DNA of 64,000 bases, taken from assembly GCF_000835495.1 (NCBI RefSeq), contig NW_015622542.1, positions 1,634,485 to 1,698,484 on the forward strand, in the 5' to 3' direction. Each line of letters begins with the position of its first letter. The stretch's first letter is position 1. Below, one piece after another: positions 22,604 to 35,610 of this stretch. The notes under the pieces were generated by a model. It had not been told where the DNA came from, ran no database searches, and saw nothing but the letters and a program-made list of their open reading frames with translations. The stretch comes from Cladophialophora immunda. Its lineage: Eukaryota; Ascomycota; Eurotiomycetes; Chaetothyriales; Herpotrichiellaceae. The translations under genes and the position numbers were made by a program.

Positions 22604-24537
22604 TTAGTCCAACCTTGGGCCGTGGTATGACTTCCCAGCATATAGGATCCAATTAATGACAGCAAATAAGGCCATAACCCCGATTACAGCAGATGTATAG
22701 TCTGCGCCAAGTTAGTCCGCAATCTCGACTCGAAGCCTGCAAGTGTATGGTAAAACTCACTCATGTTTGAACCGCTCACGGGGATGACAACGGGGAAGTC
22801 GTAGAAGATCAGGACCACGATAGCGAACGCAATCGTGCAGAGGTTGACCGTCCAGCCGAACGGGCTGAATAGCTTGAATGGCCTGTTGATGGGTAGGTAC
22901 ATCGAAGACCGCCTTCGATACACCAACAGGGCTGCCGGGATGGCATACGTTGCTTGTTGTAGGATAAGGCCCGTCCCGATGAAGGCATTGAAGGCGGTCG
23001 AAGATCCCAAGAAGATGAAGCCGATGATAAAGACAATGGTATTGTTGGCCAGGAGCGCCCAAACCGGAACTTGCAGGGATGGGTGGACGTGGCCGATGAA
23101 TCCGGACCAGATCAAAGCTTTATCTCGTGCGAGAGACCAGGTCAGGCGTGAGGCCGTTTGCTGAACGGCGATGAGGGCTACCGTGGCGGCTGTGAGGAGA
23201 ATGGCCATGAAGATTGTGGCTGCGGTGCTGGATCGGGTCGCCTGTAGCCAGATCTCGTAGATGGGAAAACTATCCTGCATTAGCAATCGCCCTGTGCATG
23301 GCCGGGCATACTCACCCAGTAGGTGTGCTAAGCACGGCGTCAAAATCCGTAATGCAGTATGTCATCGACACCGCGAACATGAAGCTTGTGATGAAGCCAA
23401 TGGTTAAAGTGCTGACGAGAGCCCTGGGCACGACCTTCTCGGCCTGCTTGCATTCTTCCGCCAGATGGATTGCGCCGTCAATCCCGGCGTACATGTAGTT
23501 AGGTGACACCAGGCCAGTCAGGAAACTGATACCAGCCGGCCAGCCACTTTCGTTTACGAAATTCGTCCAGACAAACTCGCTGCTCTGCTTCGTGGGTGCT
23601 CGGGCGAGGCAGGTAACGATGATCGTGACGAAGCCAGTCAGAGTGACAACGACTATCGCGGAGGTTAGCTAAGTACGTGTAGGCCGCAGAGACTGTTACT
23701 GACATGAGACGTCATTGACCCACATGGTCTTTTTCAGCGAGAAGATGTTGTGCATGCAAACCAGGAAGTTGACAGCCTGATAAAGGAGGAAATAATGCCA
23801 GGTTTGAGGCACGTAGTCAGGTTGGTAATGGATGACCATGGCCAGGATAACTTGCGGAACAATGATGGCGATGCCAGCCGTGGTGGCAATCCAAGCGTAG
23901 GCGTTGGTGATACCACATGCATAGCTCTGTCCGTACAGTCAGCAGGGGACATTTGCTGGGTTTGGCGAACCTGAAAACAGCATACCAAGAACCGGCTCGC
24001 CTTTGGGGGAGCTAAAATAGATGTCCAATGATACCTGGCAACAGGTTATGGTCCTCTTCGTCTTGAACAGGAAGGCGACATGACCTACTGTCCTCCAGCG
24101 GTCGGGTAGACCGAAGCAAGCTCTCCCATGGTCAATCCGCTGCACCCAACCATAATGAAACAGACGACAACCCCATAAATGAGCGTCACTGAGCCACCTT
24201 GAGCAATTGTCAAAGCCAAAGTCGCTGCCACTCCGGCCCAACTGTTGCAGATATTCCAACCGACACAGATGGTATCGAGAGGTCCGATGTCCCGCTGGGT
24301 CTCTTGCCGGAGACCCAAGGTGGAGAGCTCGACCGTTCGGAACGTCCCTTGATGTTGAGTCTCAACTGCCATGATACGAGCGCCATGTCAGTCATATATA
24401 TATGATGGATTGCATAGAAGGAGCCACAGAGACATCACCGGCGAAAAGCAAGTTGTGTGCATACCCTGTTCAAGCTGGTTGAAAGGTTGGGTTCCATATG
24501 CCTGAGTCGCAGCCTTCATTTTCTCAACAGAGCTCAT
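22604..24537 (-). CDS. Amino-acid/amine permease (GABA-permease type, APC family)
   Basis: Seven exons on the minus strand: 24537-24465, 24365-24089, 24034-23986, 23926-23704, 23652-23316, 23269-22761 and 22701-22604; 521 residues, all junctions in phase. About twelve hydrophobic helices. Family landmarks include GELASVYPTAGGQYHW in TM3, NYMYAGIDGAIHLAEE around the loop before TM8, and the short C-terminal tail ending in PRLD. The closest style is the fungal GABA/choline/polyamine permease group, so it would import amines or amino acids across the plasma membrane. It is head-to-head with the amine oxidase at 25117, a strong hint that it supplies that enzyme's substrate. The acceptor at 23270 is chosen over a closer-looking AG because only it keeps phase. 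Confidence 0.92.
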
Positions 24538-25116
24538 CTTGTCGGTCCTTTGTACTAGCAGTTGATCAGAGTCGCAGGATGCAGTGGGTGGGACAAGAGA
24601 GTTGACCAGGTCTACACCGAGAGTCATGACCTTCAGACGCTTTAATAGACATATGGACGAGGACTCGAATGCGATAATGGAGAGCAGCGGAATGGGCCCG
24701 TCGACCCACCCACCCTGCACCCCAGACTTGGCTGTCCAAAAGGGGAATGTTAAGTGAGTGGTCTAACCGTGTTAGACAAGCGTCTTGGTACATGCGCCGA
24801 GCTAAACTTTATTTCTCAGAAGGGGAAGCTCGGAGGAAAGTCCTCATGATTTGCCACCCAACCCAAACCAATAAAGGTCTCAGGACGATGATATGTTTAT
24901 CAAAGGCCTGCATCTTGATCTGTTTATCATCGAAAAGCGTAACAGAGTCCCTTCTCTGTTGCCTAAAACGATGGAGCAGGGTTGTGGCGGAATTTCGCAC
25001 GGTCGGCCTCAAAGCCTATTTATTTCCACGTTTCGACCTCCTTCACAAGGATAAAAAGTCTTTCTCCAGCTCTCAGAAACAGTCACCCGAGACGGTATCA
25101 CAAACACGAAGCAAAC
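24538..25116. promoter_or_regulatory. Shared permease / amine oxidase promoter with GATA motifs
   Basis: A 579-bp divergent spacer. HGATAR motifs, the binding consensus of AreA/NIT2-type GATA factors, occur at 24672-24677 (CGATAA, plus strand), 24897-24902 and 24924-24929 (TGATAA on the minus strand). Two of them lie within 30 bp of each other, as in many nitrogen-regulated fungal promoters. This supports nitrogen catabolite control of both genes. It is inference, since such hexamers also occur by chance. Confidence 0.5.
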
Positions 25117-26805
<1,689 letters not shown>

Positions 26806-27191
26806 CAGATGACAACTGGATAGTCTGAAATCTTCGATGCCGTAGAAATGACATATTTGTATCTCTATATAGCTTTCGATATTGCCCCCTTTCGCGTCAC
26901 AATGCAAGCCATGTCTTCGCGGACGAGAGGTATAAGGCTGAGTAGGTTGACTCGCTGAGTGTGGCGTACCATGTAATTGAGGCGCAGCCAAGAAAATCTC
27001 GGCCAAGACATCGGCGGCTGGTGGCGTGGGCCTCGATCAACACCTCAGACCATCTAGATTCCTTGCCATCAAACGTTCTCCTCGATTCCATCGCAGTACC
27101 CTGGCCTCCCATCAGTCTCGCCGCATAAAGCCCTGCCTCGACATGCCTCTCAATCAAGGCACTGCGATGCCACTTGATGTGCACAGATAAA
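26806..27191. other. Intergenic stretch
   Basis: 386 bp between the amine oxidase and the next regulator. Only short frames; it is taken as terminator plus promoter. Confidence 0.45.
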
Positions 27192-28680
27192 ATGCCGAAG
27201 GAGCTGACCGGTGAGTTCGCCACGTTTGCCCAACGCGACATCCGCGCTGAGGGAGTAAGTAGGATGCCACAATTGCTCGCAGCGACGTATCAAGTGCGAT
27301 CAATCCCGTCCAAAATGCAACAAGTGCTTGCGCAAGGGCCTGGACTGTCCCGGCTACGGAATCCGATATAGGTTTAATGATGGGATAGCTTCCCGTGGTA
27401 GATTTGCAGGGCGCACAATCCCCATCGACCCGACCGCAAATATTCAAAGACGACCCGAGCAAACAACAGCCCCCGTTCTACTGTGGCCAGATGGCACGAC
27501 CACTTCGACTGCCGATCGACTCAGCCCCGTGTCGGTATCCCACGACTTCGAGGACATCGAACTGCTCTCAGGCGGAGACAATAGCTTGGCAACGTTCCAA
27601 CATGATACTACACACGGAGCCGAGCCTCTTCCATTCGCGGGGGCATTTGCAGGGCACTCGTCAGATTTATCGCTCGAACCCATAGTCTGCGCCTCGTGTG
27701 ACTCGATCCATCAAGATGGAGCCTGCCACGATGAGATTCCAACATCCCTCCAGCTCATCGGTCCGCAATATCGAGAATTATTTGCGCACTTTTCTTCAAC
27801 GATTGCACCGGTGATGGTGGTCCTGGACGGCAAATTCAATGGTTACCGTGATCTCATTCTTCCACTTGCATTTGAAGATCCGCTGGTCAGATCTGCAGTG
27901 TGCGTCGTCGCCATGCACCACCTCGCGCATCAACGGCCAGGTTTGCAGTCTCGTGCTGAAGCCGGATTCCAATCCATCATTTCTGAGCTTCGCTTGCGCA
28001 CATCCACTCAAGCCGATCTAGTCGACATCTCCGCTTGGACCACGATAATCATCCTATTGACCGGCGAAACGATCACCGGCGGTACCAATCTCCCCTACTT
28101 GTTCAAGATCCTTCAACACCTCGCCGATGCAAACACGAGAGACGGCCGAGACAGCGTGATGCACTCATTTCTGACGGAACAGACTCGCATGATGACGCTG
28201 TTTGCCCAACCTCTCCTAGGAGAGAGCTCCGGCGCTTTGACTCTGACCACCCGACCTGCCGCGTACTTTGACTTCATTTCCAACGCAGCCATTTTCCACC
28301 CTATGCTTGCGCCTCAGATCGGAATGTATAAGTCCGCCATCCATATGGCCTGCAACCTATACTTGAAACGTGTCACAAGCGGCCCACCTCACGATGAGAC
28401 TATCGCGGATCTCGAACGCCTCAAACGCTTGTGTGAACGAATCCCTCCGGCTACTCCGGGGCATCATACGCTCGTGTGGGTGTATTTTATTGCTGCAGCG
28501 GAAAGCTCGACACTGGAACATCGCGAGTTCTTCACAATGCGACTGCAAGAGGTATTCTCGCGCACTAGATTCCACAACATTCCGACTGCGCTGGCAGCCT
28601 TGCAGGAGTTTTGGAAGGTCCAATCGGAGAGAAGGTGGACCGAGGTTCTCCCAGAGGTCATGCCTGTCTTTATCATTTGA
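27192..28680 (+). CDS. Zn2Cys6 transcription factor, Fungal_trans_2 (DUF3468) type
   Basis: Exons 27192-27210 (19 nt) and 27263-28680; 478 residues. The tiny first exon codes MPKELT plus one base. The 52-nt intron has a GTGAGT donor and a GTAG acceptor, and splicing yields a clean zinc cluster with Cys8, 11, 18, 25, 28 and 35. Without this exon the first two cysteines are out of frame, so a frame-only reading gives a false, cluster-less protein. The remainder is the helical domain of ARCA/C6 type-2 regulators, with HHLAHQRPGLQ and a C-terminal LAALQEFW segment. Likely nuclear. It lies directly downstream of the amine oxidase and is a candidate regulator of the permease/oxidase pair. Confidence 0.88.
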
Positions 28681-30617
28681 CAAGGTCCTGCGTTGAGCTC
28701 CGCCTTGGATTCCAAGGTGGATTGCCTGGCCTGATGAACGGTCAATTCATACCATGCAAGGATAAGTAAGGCAACAAAGAATGGATGCTTCAGGAATGGC
28801 ACAACGTTTTGCCCACTTTTTTCAGCGCGCCGGCCTATTCCGAGACTTGCGAGAATACAGCAAGGCGAAATGTTGCTCTTCCTCCAATGGCAAGACATCT
28901 ATTGCCCGGAAATCCAAGGTTTCCTTGGCAGATCCATCTCTCCCCAAACATCTCCGCCCACCTCCCCGCTCTCTTCCGGCGGTTGAAAAGAAGTCCTGGG
29001 AATCAGATCTTACTGGCCGATGGCGAAATGGTGAGTTTGGTCGCCATGCGAGCACCAGGGCCGTTCGCATTGGCCAGGTTCCTGAGATGGCATCGGCCGA
29101 CATGAATCGCCGTCGGGAATCGCTGCCTCTCTGAACTGCACGCGCCTGATCACATGGATTCAAGCATATGGTGAGCCACATCAGAAGGTATGGCTCGAAG
29201 CTAAGTTGACTATCCATGGGCAGTGCAGTCGCAAAAACCACACTTTCCGAGGTCTTTCTGCTTCACAGCCGGCAAGTCCGCGAGTTCGACCCCTGACTCT
29301 TCGCAAGCAAGTCGCACCGAACTGCAGACTTGATCAGGATGTGCTTCCTTTTGTTGGAGGCTTTGGTCCGCGGAGCCCAGAAGAGAGAACATCCACGCCT
29401 CGTCTTCAGGTCCGCGGCTGATCTCATGCAAGGAGACAACAACTTCGACAAAATCCAGAAAGCCTTTCTGCATCTTGCAGCCACTTCAGCATCGGAATAA
29501 TGCAGTTTCCTTACAAGATCGATGACCCGTATCTCTGAAGATCTTGCTACATAGTTCCGACAAGTTCGCCCTCGAAATCTGCGCAGTGTCCAGGCAAGAG
29601 TTCGACATACATGGCTCGCGAATTCGGATTTGTCTATGGTTGGAAGGAATCTAGCGATGATTCATCATGCAGACAGCACGGGTGACTCGGTTGTTACCTT
29701 CGACAGACTGACAGTTGAAGCCCTATGCATCAACCGTGCAGGCCCATGAGACGATGTCTATAACGTGCACATTTTCCTTCAGGGCCTGCAGAGATTTTCT
29801 GTCCGCGGAAGAGATGGCTTGTGGCTGGCCCGGATTTCTGTTCGATTTGGCTACCGAATGCTCCAGGGTCTGTCGCACGGCTATGGAAATGCAGCACTGT
29901 AGCTCTACCCGAAACCCCGGCCACCCCTTCCAGATGGAGGAACATTGGCAGTCCACCCACACCCAGGCAAACCCGTCTGATACATGAACCTTATTGATTG
30001 TCAGATGGCTTGGAGCACGGTTTACAATGCAAGCTGTCGGCACACGTACTTGAGGGGGCGTAAGCGAAAAGAAACTTTCCGAGAGTCCCTCGCCTCCAAG
30101 TCGCTCTTCAGCTGCCCCAAGTAACCTTTTGCAAACCCCTCGACCAACCCTCATCCCGCACAGCTCGTTTGGATCACACCCTCTCGGATGTCCCGAGCAA
30201 GGTCACAGCCTTCAAGTCATGCCACTGGTGTTTTCTCATGGCTTAGCCGGGCTAGAACTGCTCTATGTAGCTTCCCCAACTGACTTCGTTCGGCTTCAGC
30301 TGAAGGTAAAGGAAAGGACTGGGAGATAAAACCAGTCGATGAGCCTCGCTTTTCAATTAACCACCTGGACTTTGTAACGAATTCTCTACCCTTTCCACCC
30401 GCAACTGGTGCTCGGAATCCTAATACATCTACGCTTCACCCTACACCCCCGACTCCCAGCCAAGTATACGAAAATTCCTGCCACCAACATCCGTGGTAGC
30501 GCTTCTTCGAGTGAGGGTCTCGAACTCCCTGAGCAAAGATCCCATTTTCGTCCTCTGCCAGAGCATTCATCAAGTTGAAGGCATTAGGATATTTCCAATA
30601 GGGTTCATTTGGCAGAA
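28681..30617. other. 1.9-kb gene-poor stretch with protein-like fragments
   Basis: No intact gene is supported. At 28781-29134 plus, two overlapping frames look partly protein-like. At 29232-29501 plus, a frame reads like a helical protein but is broken by a TGA after FDP (29294-29296). I could not name a family. The stretch may hold a decayed gene; the part after 29510 shows nothing. Confidence 0.35.
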
Positions 30618-31058
30618 ATGTTCAGACGTCGCCCGCTTCTAGGTGCAGCAGTAGTCTATGGGGCATCGAGGGCTGGAGCACGGCGTGGCATGCAGGCCGA
30701 GGCGGAACGTCAGCAGGCCATGGAATACGAGTTCCAGAGGCGGCAGGCAGCCCAGGACGCCCAGCGAAGGGAGGACGAGCAGAGACGCGCGGAGGAGGAC
30801 AAGAGGCGGGAGAAGGAACTGCAGAACGAGAAAGAACGGATGAGGCTGGAGGTCGAGCTCGAAGAAAGAGAAAAGGCCCGGGCCAAAGCTGAGCAACAAT
30901 ACCCCCAGCAACAACCACAACAACAAGGAGGAGGTGGTCCGCCCACATACGCTGGAGTCGACGTCCTGTTCTGCTCCACCTGCGGCACCCAGTGCAAGGT
31001 CGGTGACAAGTTCTGCAATGGATGTGGAACGAAGCTGCCACCCATCAAGCAAATGTAA
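30618..31058 (+). CDS. Coiled-coil protein with C-terminal zinc ribbon
   Basis: Intronless, 146 residues from the ATG at 30618. Residues 1-25 are basic and small-residue-rich. Residues 26-95 are a highly charged Arg/Glu/Gln helix, a likely coiled coil. Residues 95-108 are Gln/Pro/Gly-rich. Residues 119-136 hold two CxxC knuckles (Cys119/122 and Cys133/136) with a GDKFCNGCGTKL ending, the pattern of the bacterial-type zinc-ribbon domain. Similar small proteins are common in filamentous ascomycetes and have no assigned role. The ribbon suggests protein or nucleic-acid binding; that is inference. Confidence 0.8.
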   Translation: MFRRRPLLGAAVVYGASRAGARRGMQAEAERQQAMEYEFQRRQAAQDAQRREDEQRRAEEDKRREKELQNEKERMRLEVELEEREKARAKAEQQYPQQQPQQQGGGGPPTYAGVDVLFCSTCGTQCKVGDKFCNGCGTKLPPIKQM

Positions 31059-31741
31059 ATGTGGAAGTGTTTGTGATAAATTCACGTCTCCTGCCTTGGC
31101 TGTCACGAAGGAATCAAGATGGGAGCTGGGCGCAAGGACCAATATTGAGAGCAAAAGCCTTCCACACACTCCAGAAGAGAAGTGCCCAGTAGTGATGGTT
31201 TTGTGGAAGGAGGAAAACGTAGCTGGCTCGTGGTTGAAAGGGAGTCTAGAGACTCCAAGGGTCGACGCAGGCTTTCCCATCTCTTATCAATGCTCGAAAA
31301 TCTAGGGTTTGCGTGTATTTCGAATTGTTATGCGTCGACCTGTTTGTTCCTGAGATCCAAGGGATCTAACGTACCGTGTTTGAGACCAATGAGTAGGGTA
31401 ATAGGAATCACCAAGCACTGCGCTGGCCAAAAACGTGCACGTGGCCGCTATCTTACAAAGGAGTCGATTACCCCTCGTTGCACATGCTACAATCAGTGGT
31501 AGGATCTCGATTGGTTGGACGCCATAAGTCCATCCAGAGTGACCAAGCCCAAACGACGACATCATCCCACTTCCACCGCGCCAATTCGTCTCCGCCACTC
31601 AAATGATCCTCAAATTGCCCCATATAGAGTGGCAGCCTTGAGTCCCTTCCTCTTCCAGCGTCATCTTCATTTGCTTCTCCCTTTCGCTGTTTGGGAACAA
31701 TCCTCATCCGCGAGCTGACTCTTGATCAAAACACGCCCGAC
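31059..31741. other. Intergenic stretch, promoter side of the dehydrogenase
   Basis: 683 bp with no supported gene. The last 100 bp before 31742 are pyrimidine-rich (TCTTCC and TTTGCTTCTCC runs), a normal fungal leader feature. Confidence 0.45.
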
Positions 31742-32898
31742 ATGGAACCCACCCCCATGGACCCCGAAGTGGCGACCGACCGATCGCGGATTGCAATCCT
31801 CGGCGCGGGGAGCGTGGGCTCCGCAATAGCACTCTGCCTGATCCTGAATCCCGTCGCAAGCGAGATTCTGCTGGTGGACCCCAACACCAAGCAACGAGAC
31901 GCACAGGTCAAAGACCTCGAGGATACCACCACTTACCACGGTGCCGTTGGGTGTGTTATTACTGATGATGCGCGGGGCTCGACGGCCGACTGATCTCCCT
32001 GTAGTGGCGGCGGCGTGAGGATTCGGTCCGCAACCCACAAGGAGGCGGGACAATGCGATATCGTCGTCATCAGCGCCGGTGCGAAACAGAGACATGGTGA
32101 GTTCGCCCACTGGCCTATACGGCCGCGCGGAGACGTCTCACTGAATGCGATCCTTTCCAGGCGAATCAAGGACCGATCTGCTCGGTCGGAACCTGGCCAT
32201 TCTCAAGTCTGCGACGGACGACATGAAGCCGTTCCGCGAGGACACGGTCATTCTGCTCGTGGCAAATCCCGTGGACATATTGACCTACTTCTGCCAGAAG
32301 TTCTCCGGGCTCCCGCAAGGCCAGATCATCGGGAGCGGGACCTTCCTCGACAGCGCCCGGCTGAGGGGCATCTTGGCCGCCAAGCTCGGCGTCGACGCTG
32401 GCAGTGTCGACGCTTACGTGCTCGGTGAACATGGAGAATCGCAGATGGTAAGGAACATCAAAGGGGGGCAAACGAACGGGTCGGGTTCGACCAGCTGACG
32501 ATACACCACAGGTTGCTTGGTCTTGCGTTACTATCGGTGCCGTGCCGTTGGACCAATGTCTTCTGCCAGGCACGTCGATTGACCGCAAAGCCGTCGCGAC
32601 GGAGACGAAAGACAAAGCGGCAAAGATCATCGAGGCCAAAGGGGCTACCGCCTACGGGATCGGCGCCTTGAGTGCGGCCATCTGCAAGTCGATTCTATTC
32701 GACCAGCGAAACGTCCGTCCGATTTCTCACTGGGTCGACGACCTGGGATGCTGCTTGAGCCTGCCGGTGGTCCTCGGACGACGCGGGATCGTCAGATCCC
32801 TCAAGATCCCACTGAATCGAGAGGAGGAGGGTCTCTTGCTCAAGAGCGCCGACACCCTGAGAAAGCTGATTCAAGAAGCAGAGCAGACGCAGAAGTAG
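31742..32898 (+). CDS. NAD-dependent L-lactate dehydrogenase
   Basis: Exons 31742-31950, 32005-32096, 32161-32447 and 32512-32898; 324 residues, the normal length. The NAD-binding motif GAGSVG is at 21-26, with an acidic Asp46 that favours NAD over NADP. In the mobile-loop motif the specificity residue is Gln98 (AKQRHGESR), the lactate dehydrogenase state; malate dehydrogenases have Arg there. NPVDI follows, and the catalytic His191 sits in GEHGESQ. It interconverts pyruvate and L-lactate in the cytosol. L-specific NAD-LDHs are patchy in filamentous fungi. No PTS1 is present. The neighbours do not form an obvious pathway with it. Confidence 0.94.
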
Positions 32899-32975
32899 GG
32901 CAAAGTCGGAAGATATGTCGGGATATTGTTTCTTTTTCACGGCGGCGCTTATGGCGCTTTTGATTACCCCAGTGG

Positions 32976-33341
32976 TCAAAGATTCAACGAGACCCCTTTC
33001 ACTCCATCCGTGCTCATTTTCCTTTGTCTTCGCGGTAATCTGCGCTTGATGCCCCGCCAGCATCGAGAAAGTCTCGACACCTTCAAAACTCCAACGGGAG
33101 GCGGCTCCGACATGACCGTCTCGGTCGAGGTGTTGACGGAACCCCGAAAGGGGCAGGCTGTTCCGTTGCAGGTGGGTTGGTCTTGGATTGACAGCATTTC
33201 CCGCAAAGTGTACAGGGACTCGACGTCGTCGTCGTAGTTGTCCATCGGGCTTTGTTGACGGGCTGTATGCTGGGAAGCCTCGGGCGGGATGTCGCGGTCA
33301 CTGGTGCGCTGATGGTGGTTTGATTCGCCGCTCGAGGTCAT
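32976..33341 (-). CDS. Small hypothetical protein
   Basis: An ATG-started 121-residue frame, convergent with the lactate dehydrogenase. The N-terminal half is polar and disordered-looking (SSGESNHHQRTSDRD, YDDDVESLYTLREML); the C-terminal part is very basic (RCWRGIKRRLPRRQRK) and could be a nuclear or nucleic-acid-binding tail. No known domain. The codon pattern looks like coding sequence, but the frame may be fortuitous. Confidence 0.38.
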   Translation of the reverse strand: MTSSGESNHHQRTSDRDIPPEASQHTARQQSPMDNYDDDVESLYTLREMLSIQDQPTCNGTACPFRGSVNTSTETVMSEPPPVGVLKVSRLSRCWRGIKRRLPRRQRKMSTDGVKGVSLNL

Positions 33342-34082
33342 ACTGAGGGATCGTAGCCGGCCGACTTCAATAGGTGGATGACTGCTCGCTCAGGACAGTC
33401 GGTTGTGTCGCCTCCTGGTTCCTAAGTACTTTCTTGACTGTCAATATATCTTTGAGTCAATTTCAAGCAGATTGCCAAGTCATAACTGCAATCCTTTATA
33501 CTCGTCAGCTTCTCCCCTGGGTACCCAAGTCGGTTAGCCACATGTTTGTTTCGTTGTAACCTAGCCCACCGAGAGATACGCAAGGCAAATATCTGCGCCA
33601 ATATATTTAGAGTTGTTGGTGTATACCCATAGCATTCTGGCCCTCATCACATCCACCCGCAGCTGTGGTACGTGGAGTACCACATTGGTAGATTGAAGAA
33701 TACCCCAACTTTAACTCGGACGCGTTGTACTCGCAAGAACAGTCGAAACTCTATTCTGTCGTTTCTTGCAGCTTCAATCCTTGCCACCGCCTCTTTGTCC
33801 TTGTCACCGCATCCATTCAGCTGGAACCTGACGCCCTGTCAGGCAATCCAGCTCAGGATTCTCTCGGAGCTGGCGGCGAGGAGAAAAGAAGAGGGAAGAC
33901 GGAGTGAAGAGCACCGTATGGATCGCACCGTATTTGTCAGGAGCTATGTATTGCTATGTGCGGGCTCTTGAGACTTGTCACAGTTAGATAGATATCCTAA
34001 TCCTCCGATGGCAACTATTGCTTGCTCTGTCAGAGAGATGTGGTCATTTGCATGAAGCATCTGGCACCTTCCCAGTGCTCGC
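33342..34082. other. Intergenic stretch, no gene seen
   Basis: 741 bp with moderate AT content and no coding-like frame. Confidence 0.45.
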
Positions 34083-34600
34083 CTAGTCAAAAGAAATCTG
34101 ACACTCATTGTACCATTCGAGGACTTGCTCAAAGTTTCTGCATCTGTCGTTGGCGTAAAAGTCAGATATTTGTCCTGCCTTGGGAAACTCATGCGTTGAG
34201 ACACTGAAAGTTATTAGGTGTTCAGGTCGCTGGTGCATTGGAGACTGATGCGGAACATGTCGATACAATGGTCTGTACGTGCCCTTAGCGCCGCTCTTTG
34301 GTGGGATCTCCACCTTGTCTTACCAAGGTGCTCCCGAATCATGTGAGGTGTTGTTTTGAACATGGTCCCTTTATCGGCGTAGTATTCGAAATAGGTCGCC
34401 CTCCGCAGAAGATTCCGGTCCATTTGTTACAAAATCTGCTATTGGCAAGCCAACAACGAGCACGCTCACCATACAATGGAATTGATGGAATACTTCTAGG
34501 CTGACAGCATATGGGCCGCCTTTCTCCTCTGGGTATTTGACTGTAGACTGTAAGGCATTCCCGACTTTGACAATGAAGCCCAAGACAACATAGGCGCACA
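34083..34600 (-). pseudogene. UstYa-like (DUF3328) oxidase gene, broken
   Basis: Reading leftwards from about 34600, the segment TVKYPEEKGGPYAVSLEVFHQFHC is followed by NLLRRATYFEYY, then an intron (GTAAGA to TACAG) and HLDHCIDMFRISLQC, then RCRNFEQVLEW. These are the ordered landmarks of DUF3328/UstYa proteins, including both HxxHC-type motifs that are thought to be catalytic. Two lesions are visible. After the GTGAGC...GCAG intron near 34470-34430, an in-frame TAA precedes NLLRR. Near 34220 the frame slips by two bases (a stop just after SDLNT). The N-terminal membrane-anchor half is not recognisable. UstYa proteins cyclise or oxidise Kex2-processed RiPP peptides. Sequencing error is an alternative to true decay. 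Confidence 0.6.
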
Positions 34601-35610
34601 CTAGACTCGATCTGAACCCTGCTTGAATTTTCTGTTTCGTACCCTCCTCCGGATACAAGAATGGAGTGAATTGATCGTCCAAAGGAAATGGTAGGTCCAG
34701 GAGGAACTCGTCCGGCTTCATCCTCGTGTCGTGATCATCGGTCAAGAAGGGTCCAGAAACTCGACGTAGACGTACACACGGCACGCAGTCTGCGATACAA
34801 GCCCCGATTTCCCCTCTCCCGTCCTCCTGGTGCTGATAAAATGAAGGTGCCGCACGGTCAGCCCATCTCAACTTCCTTCGCTTTTACAGTCCAATTGGCA
34901 GATGCACATTATTGCCTCGCACAGCCACTCGTTGGAGTGTCCGCGGATCTATCACAAGCAAGTCGATAAAAAGCGACTGGACCAAGGCCGAAGACAATGT
35001 TCTAGACTCATTGAAGGCGAAGAGATAATGCAACGTGACTTGCGGATAATAGGGTAAATGTCAGCTGAGGCTCCATGCGAGGAGACTACGCAATCGGTGG
35101 AGCAACCCCAGAGGTCGCATGGGCCCTTGGCAATCCGGGGTATTCTTGGCGCTTGGAGTCTTGTCGATTGGCTGAGGTTACGCGAACGAGGCTGAGACTA
35201 TGCCACTCACCTCGCTGGGTGGACGTGTTAAACCGCACGTTGGCTGCGCATTTCGCCTTTCAAGGAACTTCACAACAACTCAACTGTATTTGCGTATATT
35301 CAATAGCTGGGAAGTTATGCTATAAGGTTCGCAATCTTCATGCGAGCTCCACAACGACTCGTCAACCCCCCTTGCGAATGGCACGACAATGACTTGGCAC
35401 TTCCAACATGAACGATATACAAACCATTGCATATCGAGAGCTGGGGGTTTGAAAGAAATCAAGCATATAAGGAGAGACGTCCTCCTCCATTTCAAGCACC
35501 ATCTCTCATCTACTTTTACAGACAACGGCACAAGATCATCATCCAGTCCCTCCCACCACCAACCTCTTCCACCAAAACGACCTTTCCGCAGACTCAAGCT
35601 CCATTCCAGA
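34601..35610. other. Intergenic stretch upstream of the secreted protein
   Basis: Contains the unrecognisable 5' flank of the UstYa remnant and the leader of the secreted protein. CCACC/TCTTCC-rich DNA at 35540-35600 is typical leader sequence. Confidence 0.4.
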
